From Micropterus salmoides (lineage: Eukaryota; Chordata; Actinopteri; Centrarchiformes; Centrarchidae), in the NCBI RefSeq assembly GCF_014851395.1, contig NW_024041373.1, positions 18,717,697 to 18,781,696 on the forward strand: a DNA stretch of 64,000 nucleotides. Reading direction: 5' to 3'. Below, piece after piece: positions 1 to 12,800 of the stretch. A program made the translations under genes and the position numbers. The notes under the pieces were generated by a model. It made no database searches, was not told the origin of the DNA, and saw only the letters and a program-made list of their open reading frames with translations. Every line of letters begins with the position of its first letter. The stretch's first letter is position 1.

Positions 1-1501
1 TTAGAATTATGCTTCTATTTGTCCTCTGTAATAATGTGGTTTTTAACAGTAAAATTGTGTCAGTCTATTTGTTCTCAGTGAAAAAAGAAAGAATGTATAC
101 ATTATATATATATATATATATATATATAAACAATAATTGATGCATTTATGGCCATCTATTGTAGATACTATGCTCACATGTACTACTAATATAATCTACT
201 AAAACCAATCACAAAGTCTTGTCACTAGTAAATGTATATAATTCACATAGTTGCTAACTTGCAGAACTTTCATAGTTTTTGCCGTCTCAGGTGAGGATAA
301 ACATTGAATATCACTGGTATGTTTTCTTACTGTGAATTCAAACAGATTATGGCCCATGTGACCACATTCCAGTGACCCACAGTCAGGACCATTACAGCAC
401 GCTTGACTCGGTCTGACGAATTGTTCTAACACAGACACCAGAATGCAACTGTTTCAGCTTATAACAGGGAACGTGAACTCTAAGTATCGTGTGCGTCATC
501 CTTACAAGTTATGATTCACTGACGAATAATAATTTTGTGTGTTCAGAAGGTTATTTAACCTTGAATCAAGAGCACATTTGCTACTCAAATACAGAAATAA
601 ATATTCCTCTTACAAGAGGCAATTTTGAGATCATTAGGTGGCTCTTTCTTATCATAGAAAATGTGTTGTATTGGGAATACAAAGGACAGTGTGCAGAAAG
701 TTGAAAAACAGTGTGAGCATAAAGGAATGGCCTGGATAATTAGACTAGTTCATGTCAAAAATAATCGCAGCTAACTCCAGCACATATGACGCATCTGAAT
801 ACCAGCATTTTGTCCGGGCCTCATTTCAACACTAGCTGTGCTGATGGGTTTATCTCTCAAATACCCACAGCTCTGCACAGCCTGTCTGCTTCCTAACCAG
901 CTGTAGGTCCCATGGCCTTCCTCTCTTTTCCTGGCATTTTCAGGAGCACAAAGGTTTACTCAATCACTGGTTTCCATGCATGCAACAATAAGCATATGGA
1001 CATGTCAGCCAAGTACAAACCCTGTTTGCTCTCGTTCTTTCTTATAAACACATTCTCTGTTTTTATTTTTCTCTCATGTAGGTCTTGCTTATTTTTCTCC
1101 ATCTCTCACAGACCCATCAGTCGGTGCCTATGGTTTACTTCTGAAAGATAAGGCTGGCTATATTCTATATTTTTATGTCAACAAATCTCATGAAAAAAAC
1201 AACAATGCATCTGTCTTTCAATACTTTTTGAGTTCTCCAGCCTGTATGTGACACTTAGCACCAAGCCCATTAGTTCCTAACAATGACATACATTTTTCAA
1301 AACAGTCACAAATACATACTTCAAATTTTTTTAAATGGTTCCTAAAACAGCTGGGCACTGTAGATGTTATTAAACATTACTTTAACAGGAATTAATAATG
1401 GATTTATTGTGGAGTATTTTCAGCCCTGTACATCAGTGTGCAAGTGGCTAGCAAGGACGGTGTGGAATCAAGTCAATAAACTACATGGGTACTGCCATGT
1501 A
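1..1501. other. 5' flank, no gene recognised
   Basis: AT-rich non-coding sequence. The only clear structure is a TA dinucleotide run at 103-128. The short open frames here show no family resemblance and no convincing splice context. The missing 5' exon or exons of the C10orf90 homologue could lie here or left of the window, but none could be identified. Confidence 0.5.
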
Positions 1502-2238
1502 CTCTCACCGGCCACTTTATTAGGTACACATGTTCCATTGCTTGTTAAGCAGATAGCTAATCCGCTAATCACATGGCAGCAACTCAAAGCATTTAGGCAT
1601 GTAGAAGTGGTCAAGATAACTTGCTCAAGTTCAAACTGAGCATCAGAATGGGGAAGAAAGGGGATTCAAGTGACTTTGAACGTGGCATGATTGTTGGTGC
1701 CAGTTTGCTGGTCTGTATTTCAGTAACTGCAGTATTTCAGAAACTGCTGATCTATGTGATTTTCCCACACAGCCATCTCTAGGGTTTAAAATGAATGGTC
1801 CGAAAAAGAGAAAATATGCAGAGAGCGGCAGTTGTGTGGACAAAAATAGCTTGTTGATGTCAGAGGTCAGAGGAAAATGGGCAGACCGGTTCAAGATGGC
1901 ACAAGAAACTCAAATACGTTACAACCAAGGTATGCAGAATACCATCTCTGAACGCACAACACGTTGAAACTTGAAGAAGATGGGCTACAGCAGCAGAAGA
2001 ATTTGCACAGGCTCACCAAAATTGGACAACAGAAGATTGGAAAAACGTTGCCTGGTCTGATGAGTCTCGATCTCAAACCAATAGAGCACCTTTGGTGGAA
2101 CAGGAGATTCGCATTCTCTGAGGAATGTTTACAACACCTTGCTGAAAGTATGCCCCAAAGAATTAACGCAGTTCTGAAGGCAAAATGGGGTCCAACTGGG
2201 TAGTAGCAAGGTGTATCTAATAAAGTTGCCGGTGAGTG
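1502..2238 (+). mobile_element. Degenerate, internally deleted Tc1-like element
   Basis: The left end (CACTTTATTAGGTACAC around 1513-1529) is an imperfect inverted copy of the right end (GGTGTATCTAATAAAG around 2210-2225, then GCCGGTGAGTG). Both outer ends touch a TA dinucleotide (1500-1501 and 2239-2240), the usual Tc1/mariner target. Inside is a decayed transposase that starts like the better copy at 7275-8484 (GGGAAGAAAGGGGATT near 1650). After the sequence for the first catalytic region, near 2065, it jumps straight to the CCAATAGAGCACCTTTGG segment that carries the last catalytic residue. The middle of the DDE domain is therefore missing, and there are several frameshifts and stops. Confidence 0.8.
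1650..2203 (+). pseudogene. Tc1-like transposase remnant
   Basis: Pieces of a Tc1-type transposase are recognisable in all three forward frames but cannot be read through. The N-terminal DNA-binding part is broken near 1710-1790. The segment with GCACAGGCTCACCAAAATTG (near 2003) keeps bases that the better copy at 7.8 kb has lost. Most of the catalytic domain is deleted. It cannot encode an active enzyme. Confidence 0.75.
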
Positions 2239-3785
2239 TACATCATAATGAAGGAACATTTCACTCACTTCAACAGTGTGGCACATTGATGTCTTTTAGT
2301 AGTTTTTGGACAGGGGAAAAGGCTTCAGCTACACAGACAATACTTGTCAGTAAGATTCTTGAATTTTTGTCTTTTCATGGGATTTGTTAACAATGAAAAA
2401 AATATGAAATATCACCAGCCTTATCCTTTAACACATTTTTATTTTTGTTTTCATGTGCACTCTTTTTCATTTTAGTCACACCATGACTTTGAGAGTTTAC
2501 AAAGGTAGAGAAAGGTGGAGTGAGGTCCATGTACATACAATACTCTAAATTCAAAAAAAATTTAAGGAATATATTGTATTCGTATAGTCATTCACTATAT
2601 GGAGCGTCTTCCCTACTCATTTACTCAGGTTTGAATTTGTCACCTTTGTCACCTATCATACACTTGACACATTACGGTATATATGTTGCTTGATATGAAA
2701 AATATTAGTTAGTTTTAGTTGAAAGATTTTTATCACCCTCTCAATTGATTGAGGGTTTATGCCATATGTCTTTCAGGGTCGCTACTCATAGTCCCTTTCT
2801 CTCACACAAAGAAACTCCTATCCACCTCTCTTTTGTAGAGTGCAATATATAAAAACATTATTGTTCTCCCAATTACACTTGCTGGCTGGGCAAAAATAAA
2901 TCAAAAGAAAAATGGGGTGAAACTGTGAATGTATAAATTTCTATTTCAGTGTTGTTGTTCAGGCATGCATTCCAGTCCCATGTGACTCACCTCAAAGTGG
3001 AGCACATTGGGTAAACCTAATTACTTTTCTTGTATTATATGCATTGTACCATTCATGCAAACATCTTAACAGGCCAGCAACATAACTTCAATTTGCAAGG
3101 TCTCACTGTGACATTGTATAACACAGAATAAATGCTCTGTATGCTTGACAAGTTTATTTAAAGAGTAAACGGTGCCTCCATTTGTTATAATCTCAGTTTT
3201 ATTGGCTGCAATAGCTACATTGGGCTTTATACCAGCTGAATTGAGAGCAGTGCACTTGGTGTATCATGATTAAAAAACTGAATTATACTGAGTGGTGAAT
3301 AAAATGAGTCGATAAGCCCCTTCCCATGCCTTCTGAAACAATAGGCCTAAACATTTAAGCTATTGTTTGCTGTTAAGGAATTATCCAAAATGTGCCAGGC
3401 AAGCAATGCAGATAACCACGTTAGGAGAGTCACCATCAGCTGAGCTGAGGAGCAGAAAGGCAGAGAGAGAGAGAGAGAGAGAGATTTTTTCTTTTGGGTG
3501 CTGATAGGTGGGAATGAACATGGCTCTAAGCATGGAATAAATGATGGAATGATAAAGTGAAGTGAATAATGTGATATTGAAGCATTAGCAGAAAGACTAT
3601 TTCCTCTGACAAGATAGCTGTACTTTTGTGATGAGTAGGTAAGTCTGATAATTGTGTTTCAAGTTGAGGAGTATGTCTTTGAAGTGCACTTTCCTTTTAT
3701 GTCATGTATGGCATAGCCTGGTTAAAATCAGAAGCTGCAGTGCTCTAATGTACATTATAGTCCTTTTTCTGTTGTGTCAAGACAG
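2239..3785. other. Non-coding stretch upstream of first recognised C10orf90 exon
   Basis: Mostly AT-rich with no convincing coding exon. A short GA microsatellite lies at 3462-3484. This interval may be an intron of the C10orf90 homologue if a 5' exon lies further left, or its promoter region if transcription starts near here; the sequence does not decide between these. Confidence 0.4.
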
Positions 3786-3871
3786 ATGAGAAAATAGGAG
3801 CCAGCTGGTCAATGTCAGCAGGTTTCCGCCGTTGGACATTCCCAAGCATTTCGGCCCCTAACATCAATGAG
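3786..3871 (+). CDS. c10orf90: C10orf90 homologue, first recognised coding exon
   Basis: Flanked by an acceptor ending CAAGACAG and the donor GAG|GTAAAC. The frame that joins in phase 0 to the next exon is open and reads through FRRWTFPSISAPNINE. An in-frame ATG at 3812 could be a start. Otherwise the exon continues from an upstream exon, with two bases completing a split codon. An alternative acceptor ending CAAG would start it at 3782. This is the least certain exon of the gene, supported by an open frame, two splice sites and phase. Confidence 0.55.
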
Positions 3872-6800
3872 GTAAACAGCTCTGGTTGTACTTATCTGTT
3901 CTCCCAAGGTCTCATTACGTGGAAAGTTACTAAACACTGTTTCTGAAAATACTTTTCTGAGAATGCTTGTTTAACAAAATGCATTTTAAGATTGTGGAAA
4001 TTTGAGCCAGATATCTCCTTCATCACTTTACTGTCAACTAAAATTACATATTCTGTAAAGACTCCATGTCTGATTATGTACCAAAATACTGTTTCTTCCA
4101 TAATTATGATGTTTGATATTATGTGCTGTCTAATTTCCATTACTCCGGGTTTGCAATAACAGTCAAGCAAGAGACAAAATTACTCATCAAGCCAAATTAT
4201 ATTTGTGTAAAACTCTCCTGACATTTGGGTCTTGGGAATGTGAGCCAACACAAGAGCTGTTTGAGGAAGATGTTTAATTGTTTGCCCTTCAAACAGGGAG
4301 AAAAAATGTTAACCAGCAAGGTATCCTGTCGACATAAACAGCAGGAAAGTTGGTATAATTAAAGTACGTACCATGTGTTCAAAGTTTGTTTAATTTTAAC
4401 TGAATTGAAAAATAAAAATAGAGCAGACATGTAGTGTTTTTTTTTTTTCAGATGACAAATCTGGGTTGTTCATTTTAAATGTCATGGATAATATGTCCCC
4501 ATGTGCTGCCCATCAAGTTACAAATTGTCATGGCAACAGCAACAGATCAAGAAATAAATCAGGAGAGCAGATAATAAATCCCTCCAACCACATCACAGCA
4601 GCTAATATCTTTGTATTTGCAGTCTTTCTCCGTTTCATTTGAGCTACAGAATCTTTCAGTTTGCAGAGGAGTCAGTTGCCCACTTTGAGCACAAGTCTGA
4701 TATTAGGTTTTTTTCTTTTCTCCATTTTTTCATAGGCCTCAAGTAAGGATATTAATCCTTCACTGCACAGGAATGCGCTGTCATGGGGTGTGTGGCGGGG
4801 GCAAGAGGAGAAGGAGAGTGTGTCTCTCAGAGCAATAACACACTCTGCCTACTCTCAGACTGCAGATAGTGGTTCCAACCTGTTCAGGACTGCAAGTGTC
4901 CCAGATGTGGTGGGAAGGAGTCAAAAGACAGCATTCTCTTCCTTTACCATTGCAGCCAGGAAGGTTTTGCCATTACTTTCCACCTCACAGGACCCTGGGT
5001 ATTCACCCACTCTAATACAGCCTGTGAAGGTATCATCGCCACCAAAACTACCAGAAAATTTTGAAGGAAGCGCCTCATCCATAATGACGACCACAATGAG
5101 AGTCTCAAACTCCCAACCGGGCGTGTGCAGACAGAATCCTAATGTGACCCCTAATGTGTTCAGACAGGACTTCTCACCAGCTGATGGACTGGCAGTGAGA
5201 GAAAGAGGAAAGAGGAAAGTACAACAATGCAGATGGAGCTTCACAGAGGGAGACAGAAAGCAGGACATAATAGGTGGTTCATTAATGAACCTGTCCTCAC
5301 GGCCTTACTACCAGTCTTGTTTCTATCTTGTGGTGCCTCTGAGGACCACTAGTTCTGTTGTGTTTTTGGACAAGTCACTTTCCATTTCCCTCATGGAACT
5401 AGAAGGAAGAGGTGCAGGCCAACCCACTTGGTACAGGTCCACCTTGTCTGTTCGCCTTGGTGTCTCATCTTGCCGCAGATCCTCTACGGATAACAAACCA
5501 GCCAAAGCAAATGAGAGTTATGGGAGATCCAGAGCGGCCACGTTGGGCCATAACAAATGCAATGGCAGAGAGAGTGGTTTGGGTCACTGCAGAGGCCCTC
5601 TATCAAAGCACTGGGGCCACAAGGTTGAGGAAATAGCCCCCGCTCATGGTGTTAACAGCAAGGCAGATGATTCAGACATGCAGCACGGCAGTGCTACTTT
5701 GGGAATATTGTCATTCAGAGGGCCAAGTCCCTCCAACACAAAGGCTGGAAGACAGAAGGGGAATGCAGATGAGGCAGACTTCCCTACGCAGAGCAATTTC
5801 AGGCACAGACAACACTCTTCCAAAATTGGCCCAGGTATGAATTTCATCACCTTGCTTCAGAAGAGAAAATCTCAAGTACCCATGCCAATTGATCTGTATA
5901 GTCCTTTCACTCTACCTCTCACTTTTTGATTTATACTTTACGCACTGTTAATAGACTAACACTGACCACACTTCTCCTACTGTACATTCACACAGTTTAC
6001 AATAAATCCCAACTGCTGCACACACTCTCAGTATACCTGCAGATGTAAACAATGAACAAACACTTTCATTTATACTTCTCTGACTTTCAACACGTAAGTT
6101 AGCATATGATACTGTATTAAATTTAAACAATCTTTCTCCAGGTTTACTTGTACATCCGTTAGGATGAGACCATGGTTATATTAAGCTGTGTTAAGACATT
6201 TAATGTCACTGAAGAGCTTCCTGTTTAATTGTTGCACTCTCTTCAGGGTGACATAAATGGTAACTAACACAACATACAGGTCCCAGAGCAACAGAATTAG
6301 ATCTTATAGAAGATGTTTGGATTTCTAAAGGGTAGCTAATTAATTCTGTTATACCGTCTTGTATCATGTCTCTAAGCTAAGTACAAAGCTACAGCCAGCT
6401 ACAGCACTTACCTTAGCCTAGCATATCATAAAAACTGGTAGTCTAGTCTGGCTCTGTCCAGCTGTAATAAAATACACCTACCAGCACTTGTAAGGCCCCA
6501 TCCACACTACTCCGTTTTAGTTTACAAACGGAGAATTAAAATGAATACGATCTCCGTCCACACAAGCGTTGATCTCTGTCTACATTAAAATGACTGAAAA
6601 CGCACAGTAGGGCCTGTTCAGGTACACGGTGCATTCGCGTGCCAGTGTAAACATGAAGCAGATGGTCTATTCCGTAGTTACAGAAGATTTGGCAAAAGAA
6701 TATATAAATACAGAGGAAGCATTAGACCAGTTTTTTTTTGCATGCACCAATAACGAGCTGGGACTGTTACTGAATGTAACACGGGAGTGTGGTGGCGGAA

Positions 6801-9800
6801 ACAGACGTCACAAAGGAAACAGCTACATGCACAGTACAAGTGTAGGCAGATAAGTGTTATTTGCACGGTACATAATATTATAATAAAAATATGATGCCAA
6901 TCAGAGAGCAGAGCGTGACCGTTTTGGCCCGTCTTCACTAAAACGCCCTCTGGAGTTTTGAAACACAAAACGGGGTTGGCAGCATTTCCAAACTTCTCCG
7001 TTTTAAGTCTTCGTTTTCGCTTGGACAGGAGGTGCAAACGTAGCAAAAGCTCTCCGTTTTAATTCGAAAATTTAGTAGTGTGGATGGGGCCTAAAGCTCA
7101 ATAATTAACACATTTTACAGATCGGTGACAAATTAAAGGAACAACCAACATGAAGTGTCTTAGCATGTGGAGTCATGCCACCACAAGCATCCAGAACAGC
7201 TACAGTCAGTGGTCCTTGCAAAGTCTTGGAGGGATGAGCACAGTTCCACCATAAGATATTCCCTCATTTATATACACTCACCTAAAGGATTATTAGGAAC
7301 ACCTGTTCAGTTTCTCATTAATGCAATTATCTAATCAACCAATCACATGGCAGTTGCTTCAATGCATTTAGGGGTGTGGTCCTGGTCAAGACAATCTCCT
7401 GAACTCCAAACTGAATGTCAGAATGGGAAAGAAAGGTGATTTAAGCAATTTTGAGCTTGGCAAGGTTGTTGGTGCCAGACGGGCCGGTCTGAGTATTTCA
7501 CAATCTGCTCAGTTACTGGGATTTTCACACACAACCATTTTTAGGGTTTACAAAGAATGGTGTGAAAAGGGAAAAACATCCAGTATGTGGCAGTCCTGTG
7601 GGCGAAAATGCCTTGTAGATGCTAGAGGTCAGAGGAGAATGGACCGACTGATTCAAGCTGATAGAAGAGCAACTTTGACTGAAATAACCACTCGTTACAA
7701 CCGAGGTATGCAGCAAAGCATTTGTGAAGCCACAACACGCACAACCTTGAGGCGGATGGGCTACAACAGCAGAAGACCCCACCGGGTACCACTCATCTCC
7801 ACTACAAATAGGAAAAAGAGGCTACAATTTGCAAGATTGGACAGTTGAAGACTGGAAAAATGTTGCCTGGTCTGATGAGTCTCGATTTCTGTTGAGACAT
7901 TCAGATGGTAGAGTCAGAATTTGGCGTAAACAGAATGAGAACATGGATCCATCATGCCTTGTTACCACTGTGCAGGCTGCTGGTGGTGGTGTAATGGTGT
8001 GGGGGATGTTTTCTTGGCACACTTTAGGCCCCTTAGTGCCAATTGGGCATCGTTTAAATGCCACGGCCTACCTGAGCATTGTTTCTGACCATGTCCATCC
8101 CTTTATGGCCACCATGTACCCATCCTCTGATGGCTACTTCCAGCAGGATAATGCACCATGTCACAAAGCTCGAATCATTTCAAATTGGTTTCTTGAACAT
8201 GACAATGAGTTCACTGTACTAAAATGGCCCCCACAGTCACCAGCTCTCAACCCAATAGAGCATCTTTGGGGTGTGGTGGAACGGGAGCTTCGTGCCCTGG
8301 ATGTGCATCCCACAAATCTCCATCAACTGCAAGATGCTATCCTATCAATATGGGCCAACATTTCTAAAGAATGCTTTCAGCACCTTGTTGAATCAATGCC
8401 ATGTAGAATTAAGGCAGTTCTGAAGGCGAAAGGGGGTCAAACACAGTATTAGTATGGTGTTCCTAATAATCCTTTAGGTGAGTGTATATCTCCTTTATTT
8501 AATAAGGTAATCTCATTGACCAAGCTATATTTTGCAAGAGAGACCAGAAAAGATAGGAAGAAAATCAAGCATAGCCAGACATAACAAAAGGTCATTAGAG
8601 GTCATCAGAGACAATATCAGGTCACAGACATCACTAAATAGATTTGAAAATGAAATTTTTTATTATATCGTTTGATTTTATGGAGGTGGTGGTGGGGAGT
8701 GTTGTCTTACACGTTGGTCAAAAATCTTCCATATGTGTGGAACTGGGTTGAGATCTGGTAAAGGACGTAGCATTTAATTCACATAATTTTCATACTCACC
8801 ATACCATTCAGTGAGCCCTGGTCCATGGAAGCATCTGCATTTGATATGTTTCCCACTCTTTTATTCAGGTTTTCCTTTAACTTGCCCCCGTCTGTATCAC
8901 GTTTGTTTAATTTGCACAAACAACCAAAGAGCAAAAATGGCAAATTGTGGTAATATGGGGAGTATGTTCAGGACTGTGATACTTCCTGGAGTTCCTGCTG
9001 TTTGCTTGGCAAGCTCACAGTGACGACAAAATCAAGGATCCAAAGCACCCGGCCAAAAAATAGTCCAGCTAGCTGTTTCCCCAGTTTACATTCTTTATGC
9101 TAAGCTAAGCTAACTACTGCTGGCTATAGTTTTATATTTAACAGACAGACATGAGAGTGGTATCGATCTTTCCATCTAACTCACCACAAGAAAGCAAATA
9201 ATAGTATGGTGCAGTGTAGTAGCAATCATAAGCTGAAAGAATTGATATTAATATTGCCAAAAGTCTCCATACAGAATGTACAGTATATATACTGTACCTT
9301 ACGTGCAGTGAGTAGACCTATATGGTATTGACAGTGGATGTCAAAGCCAAAAGGACTCAGGGAAGGAAAATGTGAGGTCACTGCCTGGAACAGTTTCAGA
9401 GTCTTACAGGCCTGCTGGCCTTTCCTGTTACATGGCTGTCTCAAGAAAAAAAACTGCAACACAACACTATTCAATTATTAAACCGCTCTTTCCATTCATT
9501 AAAACATTCATTTTCTGCACCATCCCACAGCTTTCCTGTGTATTCTTTAAACTTTTGTTTTTTACACTGGGCACTTCATTTATTCCACTGCCTAAAGGGC
9601 AAGTGTGCTATCTACATGCCATATGGTCATGGCAGGGTATTCAATAAGATGTATATATTCCACAAAAGGTAGAGGAATGGGGTTACGGGTGCAGAATGAA
9701 TGCACTGTCATCTTTTACATTATTCATAGGTCACACTCATGTTCCCTCCGGGTTTTTTTCTCTCTCTGATTTGTGGGTGTGCTAGAGTCAGTTTGAGGTC

Positions 9801-12800
9801 TGTTCACTTACCTGCTTCTCCAAATCATAAAAGCGTTGATGGAACTCAAGAACATTGACAACTCAACAAATTGTGCTATTACTCAGTCTGAGAGGGGAAG
9901 AATACAGTCGTCTCGATTACATCTACAATATGTCTTTCATAAACACCAAACAGTAGCAAACTACAAAAACTGATGCTAACTATCTACTTCAAATTATTTC
10001 TCTCTGTGAAAGTGATCTTGGTCTTCAATTCATTGACATGTTTTTGGGTTTTTTTGGAAAGATGTGACTTGCCAGATAAAATATCACAGTCATTTCAATT
10101 CTCTCTGTGTCTCTCAAGTGGACTCCAGAGCGTGGAGCAAGCAAGTAGGGAGTGACAAGACAGAGGAACGACAAGAACCTCAAAAGCTTCAGAAAGTATC
10201 CACTTTGGATAAGACCTGCTTCCCACAAAAGGCCGATTTTCTGGAAGGCATACCCAAGACACTCAGCCTCCAAGTAGGAGCCACATTTCTGTTACTTTTT
10301 TTTATAGTTTTCTAAATAATGACTTGTCTTTTAGGAAATATACACAATAGCAACAAGCTAAAGGAACTCCAGTCCTTGAGCTAAAGGTTCGCTTTTGACC
10401 TGTAAAAACTTTTTTTGCATTTTTTGCACCAGGTCCACTTAATGACATATTTCTGTAGCTTTTAGCCATATCTCATGGCCTTCATCAAGAGATTGAGTCT
10501 ACTAAATTGTCATGGAGATGGATCAGTTGTTATCATGTGTCCTGAGTAGGGAACTTTGGTTGCAGGTTAACAAGGTATTGAATATGTGGGGGAGGTCATA
10601 ACCTGTCTTTCTTTAGGAATGGTCTCTGTGGCATTGATAACAAGTGAACTATCTCCGACAACTGAGCAAACTCAATCGTCACTGATGAATGCCACATGAT
10701 AAGACTGAACAATCCATTATATTTCCATTAAAATAGTTCTAAACTGACTTAGCATTGCACACCAATATACTACATCCAGTGGTGGACAAGGAACTTAGAT
10801 CTTTTACTTTAAAGTAGCAATATCACAGTGTAGAAATACTATGTCATAAGTAAAAGTCCTGCGTTCAAAATCTTGCTTAAATAAAAATACAAAAGTATAA
10901 GCATCAAAATATACTTCAAGTACCAAAAGGAATAGTCACTATGCATAATGGCCCAAAAATGTTTATTATATCCAATTATTTTTAACATTTTAGTTTTTAA
11001 AAAGGACCACATCGATGCAGCAGAACCAGGCATCTATATTTCCCATAATGCAACTCAACTACTGACATTTTGGCAATACAGGCAGCTAATTTAGCCTAGA
11101 GGAGAAGGTTACAGATGTCTGGTACTACTACTTTCTAACTCCACACCTCCATATTTTTTTCATTTTCACATGAAAATTGTAGTCCCCAGCCAGGAATTTA
11201 TTAGATTTCACACACTGGATCCACAAAAGGTTTTATACAACTTTTTTCACATGCAGTAATATTCTCCAAGACCTGTAAACAGACTTCAATGTGTAAAATC
11301 AGAGGAATTCCCCTTTAAGTGGATCCTGTGCTAAGAATTTTACAATAAACATGTATAAGTTCATAATTCCTACTAATAACAGTTTGGAGACTGTGTAACT
11401 TGTAATGTGGATATTCCTTTATGAAGGTTCAAGCAAACAATTTCCCTAAAGTCCCCAGTGGCAAATTGATTTTCAAATTTTTACTTGTTTCACTGCTTTT
11501 GATATATCAAAGATAAGAACTATCAAAGAATCAGTGGGATCAGCCACGGTTGCAAAAACAACAAATAATGATTCCACAAAGTACAGAACCACAACTGACA
11601 TCCTGAAGGTCATTTATGGAGTCACACAAATGCAGTGAAAAGCTGTATAGTATTATACACAGTGCAACCACACACATTTTATGATCAGATATGAAAAATT
11701 GCAGTGTATGTGTATGTGGAACCTTTGAAACCTGAGGCATTATATGTTAAGACTATTTCCCACACAGAGAATCTTGATGTGTTTACTCCTGGAATAAACA
11801 TTGTCAGTACAGCAGCAGCATCTCTTTAGGGGTGATTTTAACACATTTTTGCTTTAGTTGGCGTTTGTCACAGCCTCTGCCAACAAGAGGCGGATGAAAA
11901 AAATCTTTAATAATTACACAATTTTCATTTTTTTTCCTCTCTTTTTTAAATTCTATTTCAGTTTTTCTTTCGATCCAATAAAAGTAACAAGTTTCATTTC
12001 AGTGTTTTGAGGGGTAAAGATCCATTGAGGTTTGTGAGGCTTTCTAAAGGATTCAGATTCCCCCTGTAAGAAAAGCTCCCTTACCTTTATCCCCACTAAA
12101 GCTGAGCATAATATTACCATGTTGACTACACCTCCTAGCTATTACAAGGCTGTGAAGAGGATTCTCCAAGGTTAAGGAATAGATTAAGGATATTTTCAGA
12201 ATACATTCTAACCCAATGAAGATTTTTGTTTCTCTTTCCACAGGATTAGTGTCTAGCAGTTGAACTGTATTCGTCCCACCAACAAGCAGCTTACTGTATA
12301 TATCCCTCTCCCCAACCCAGGAGGCTTTGGAGCTCTTTAGGCCAGACTTCATCAGCAGATCTCAGGGTCGGGTGAGGAGGCTGGAACAGAGGGCAAGGAG
12401 AAGGAGAGTGCTGCAGGACTCCAATCCCGACCTGGTGCAGGGCCTCAGGGAGGATCAATGCAAACAAAAGAGCAACTGCACCACACCGGATCCACTTTGT
12501 GGTAAGTTCAGCTGAAGCTAAAGTACCCATTAAGTAAAATATAATCTTTTCTCAATAGAATCTCTCTGACCAACAGGCCACAAATCAGAAAGTTTCGGTT
12601 CTGCTGTCAGTTCACCCATGACAACAGCAGCTTAATAACAGTTGTCGGTCATATGATAGAATATCCAGGGAGTTGTGGAAGTGGAAGTGTGGCATTCACC
12701 CTTATGATTACAGTCAGCAATTCACAGTCTAGCACGGTGAGATAGTCCCCCAGGAGTCAGTCCAGAGCAGGGCCTCATCATCTCCATCGATCTTTCACCT

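Larger units (their letters stand above)
5835..10118 (+). other. C10orf90 intron with nested repeats
   Basis: A 4.3-kb intron with no coding exon recognised. From about 6372 to 8835 it is almost wholly mobile DNA: an old dispersed repeat, a MITE inserted in it, a further repeat and the Tc1-like element that splits it. Another copy of the old repeat lies at about 9060-9210. The flanks (5835-6370, 9220-10118) show nothing recognisable. Confidence 0.7.

Noticed and set aside
5835..5929. Continuation of the large C10orf90 exon to its stop at 5929
   Set aside because: The GTATGA donor at 5835 gives the only junction in phase with the ALMS-motif exons. The read-through would omit the motif, although a short alternative isoform cannot be excluded.
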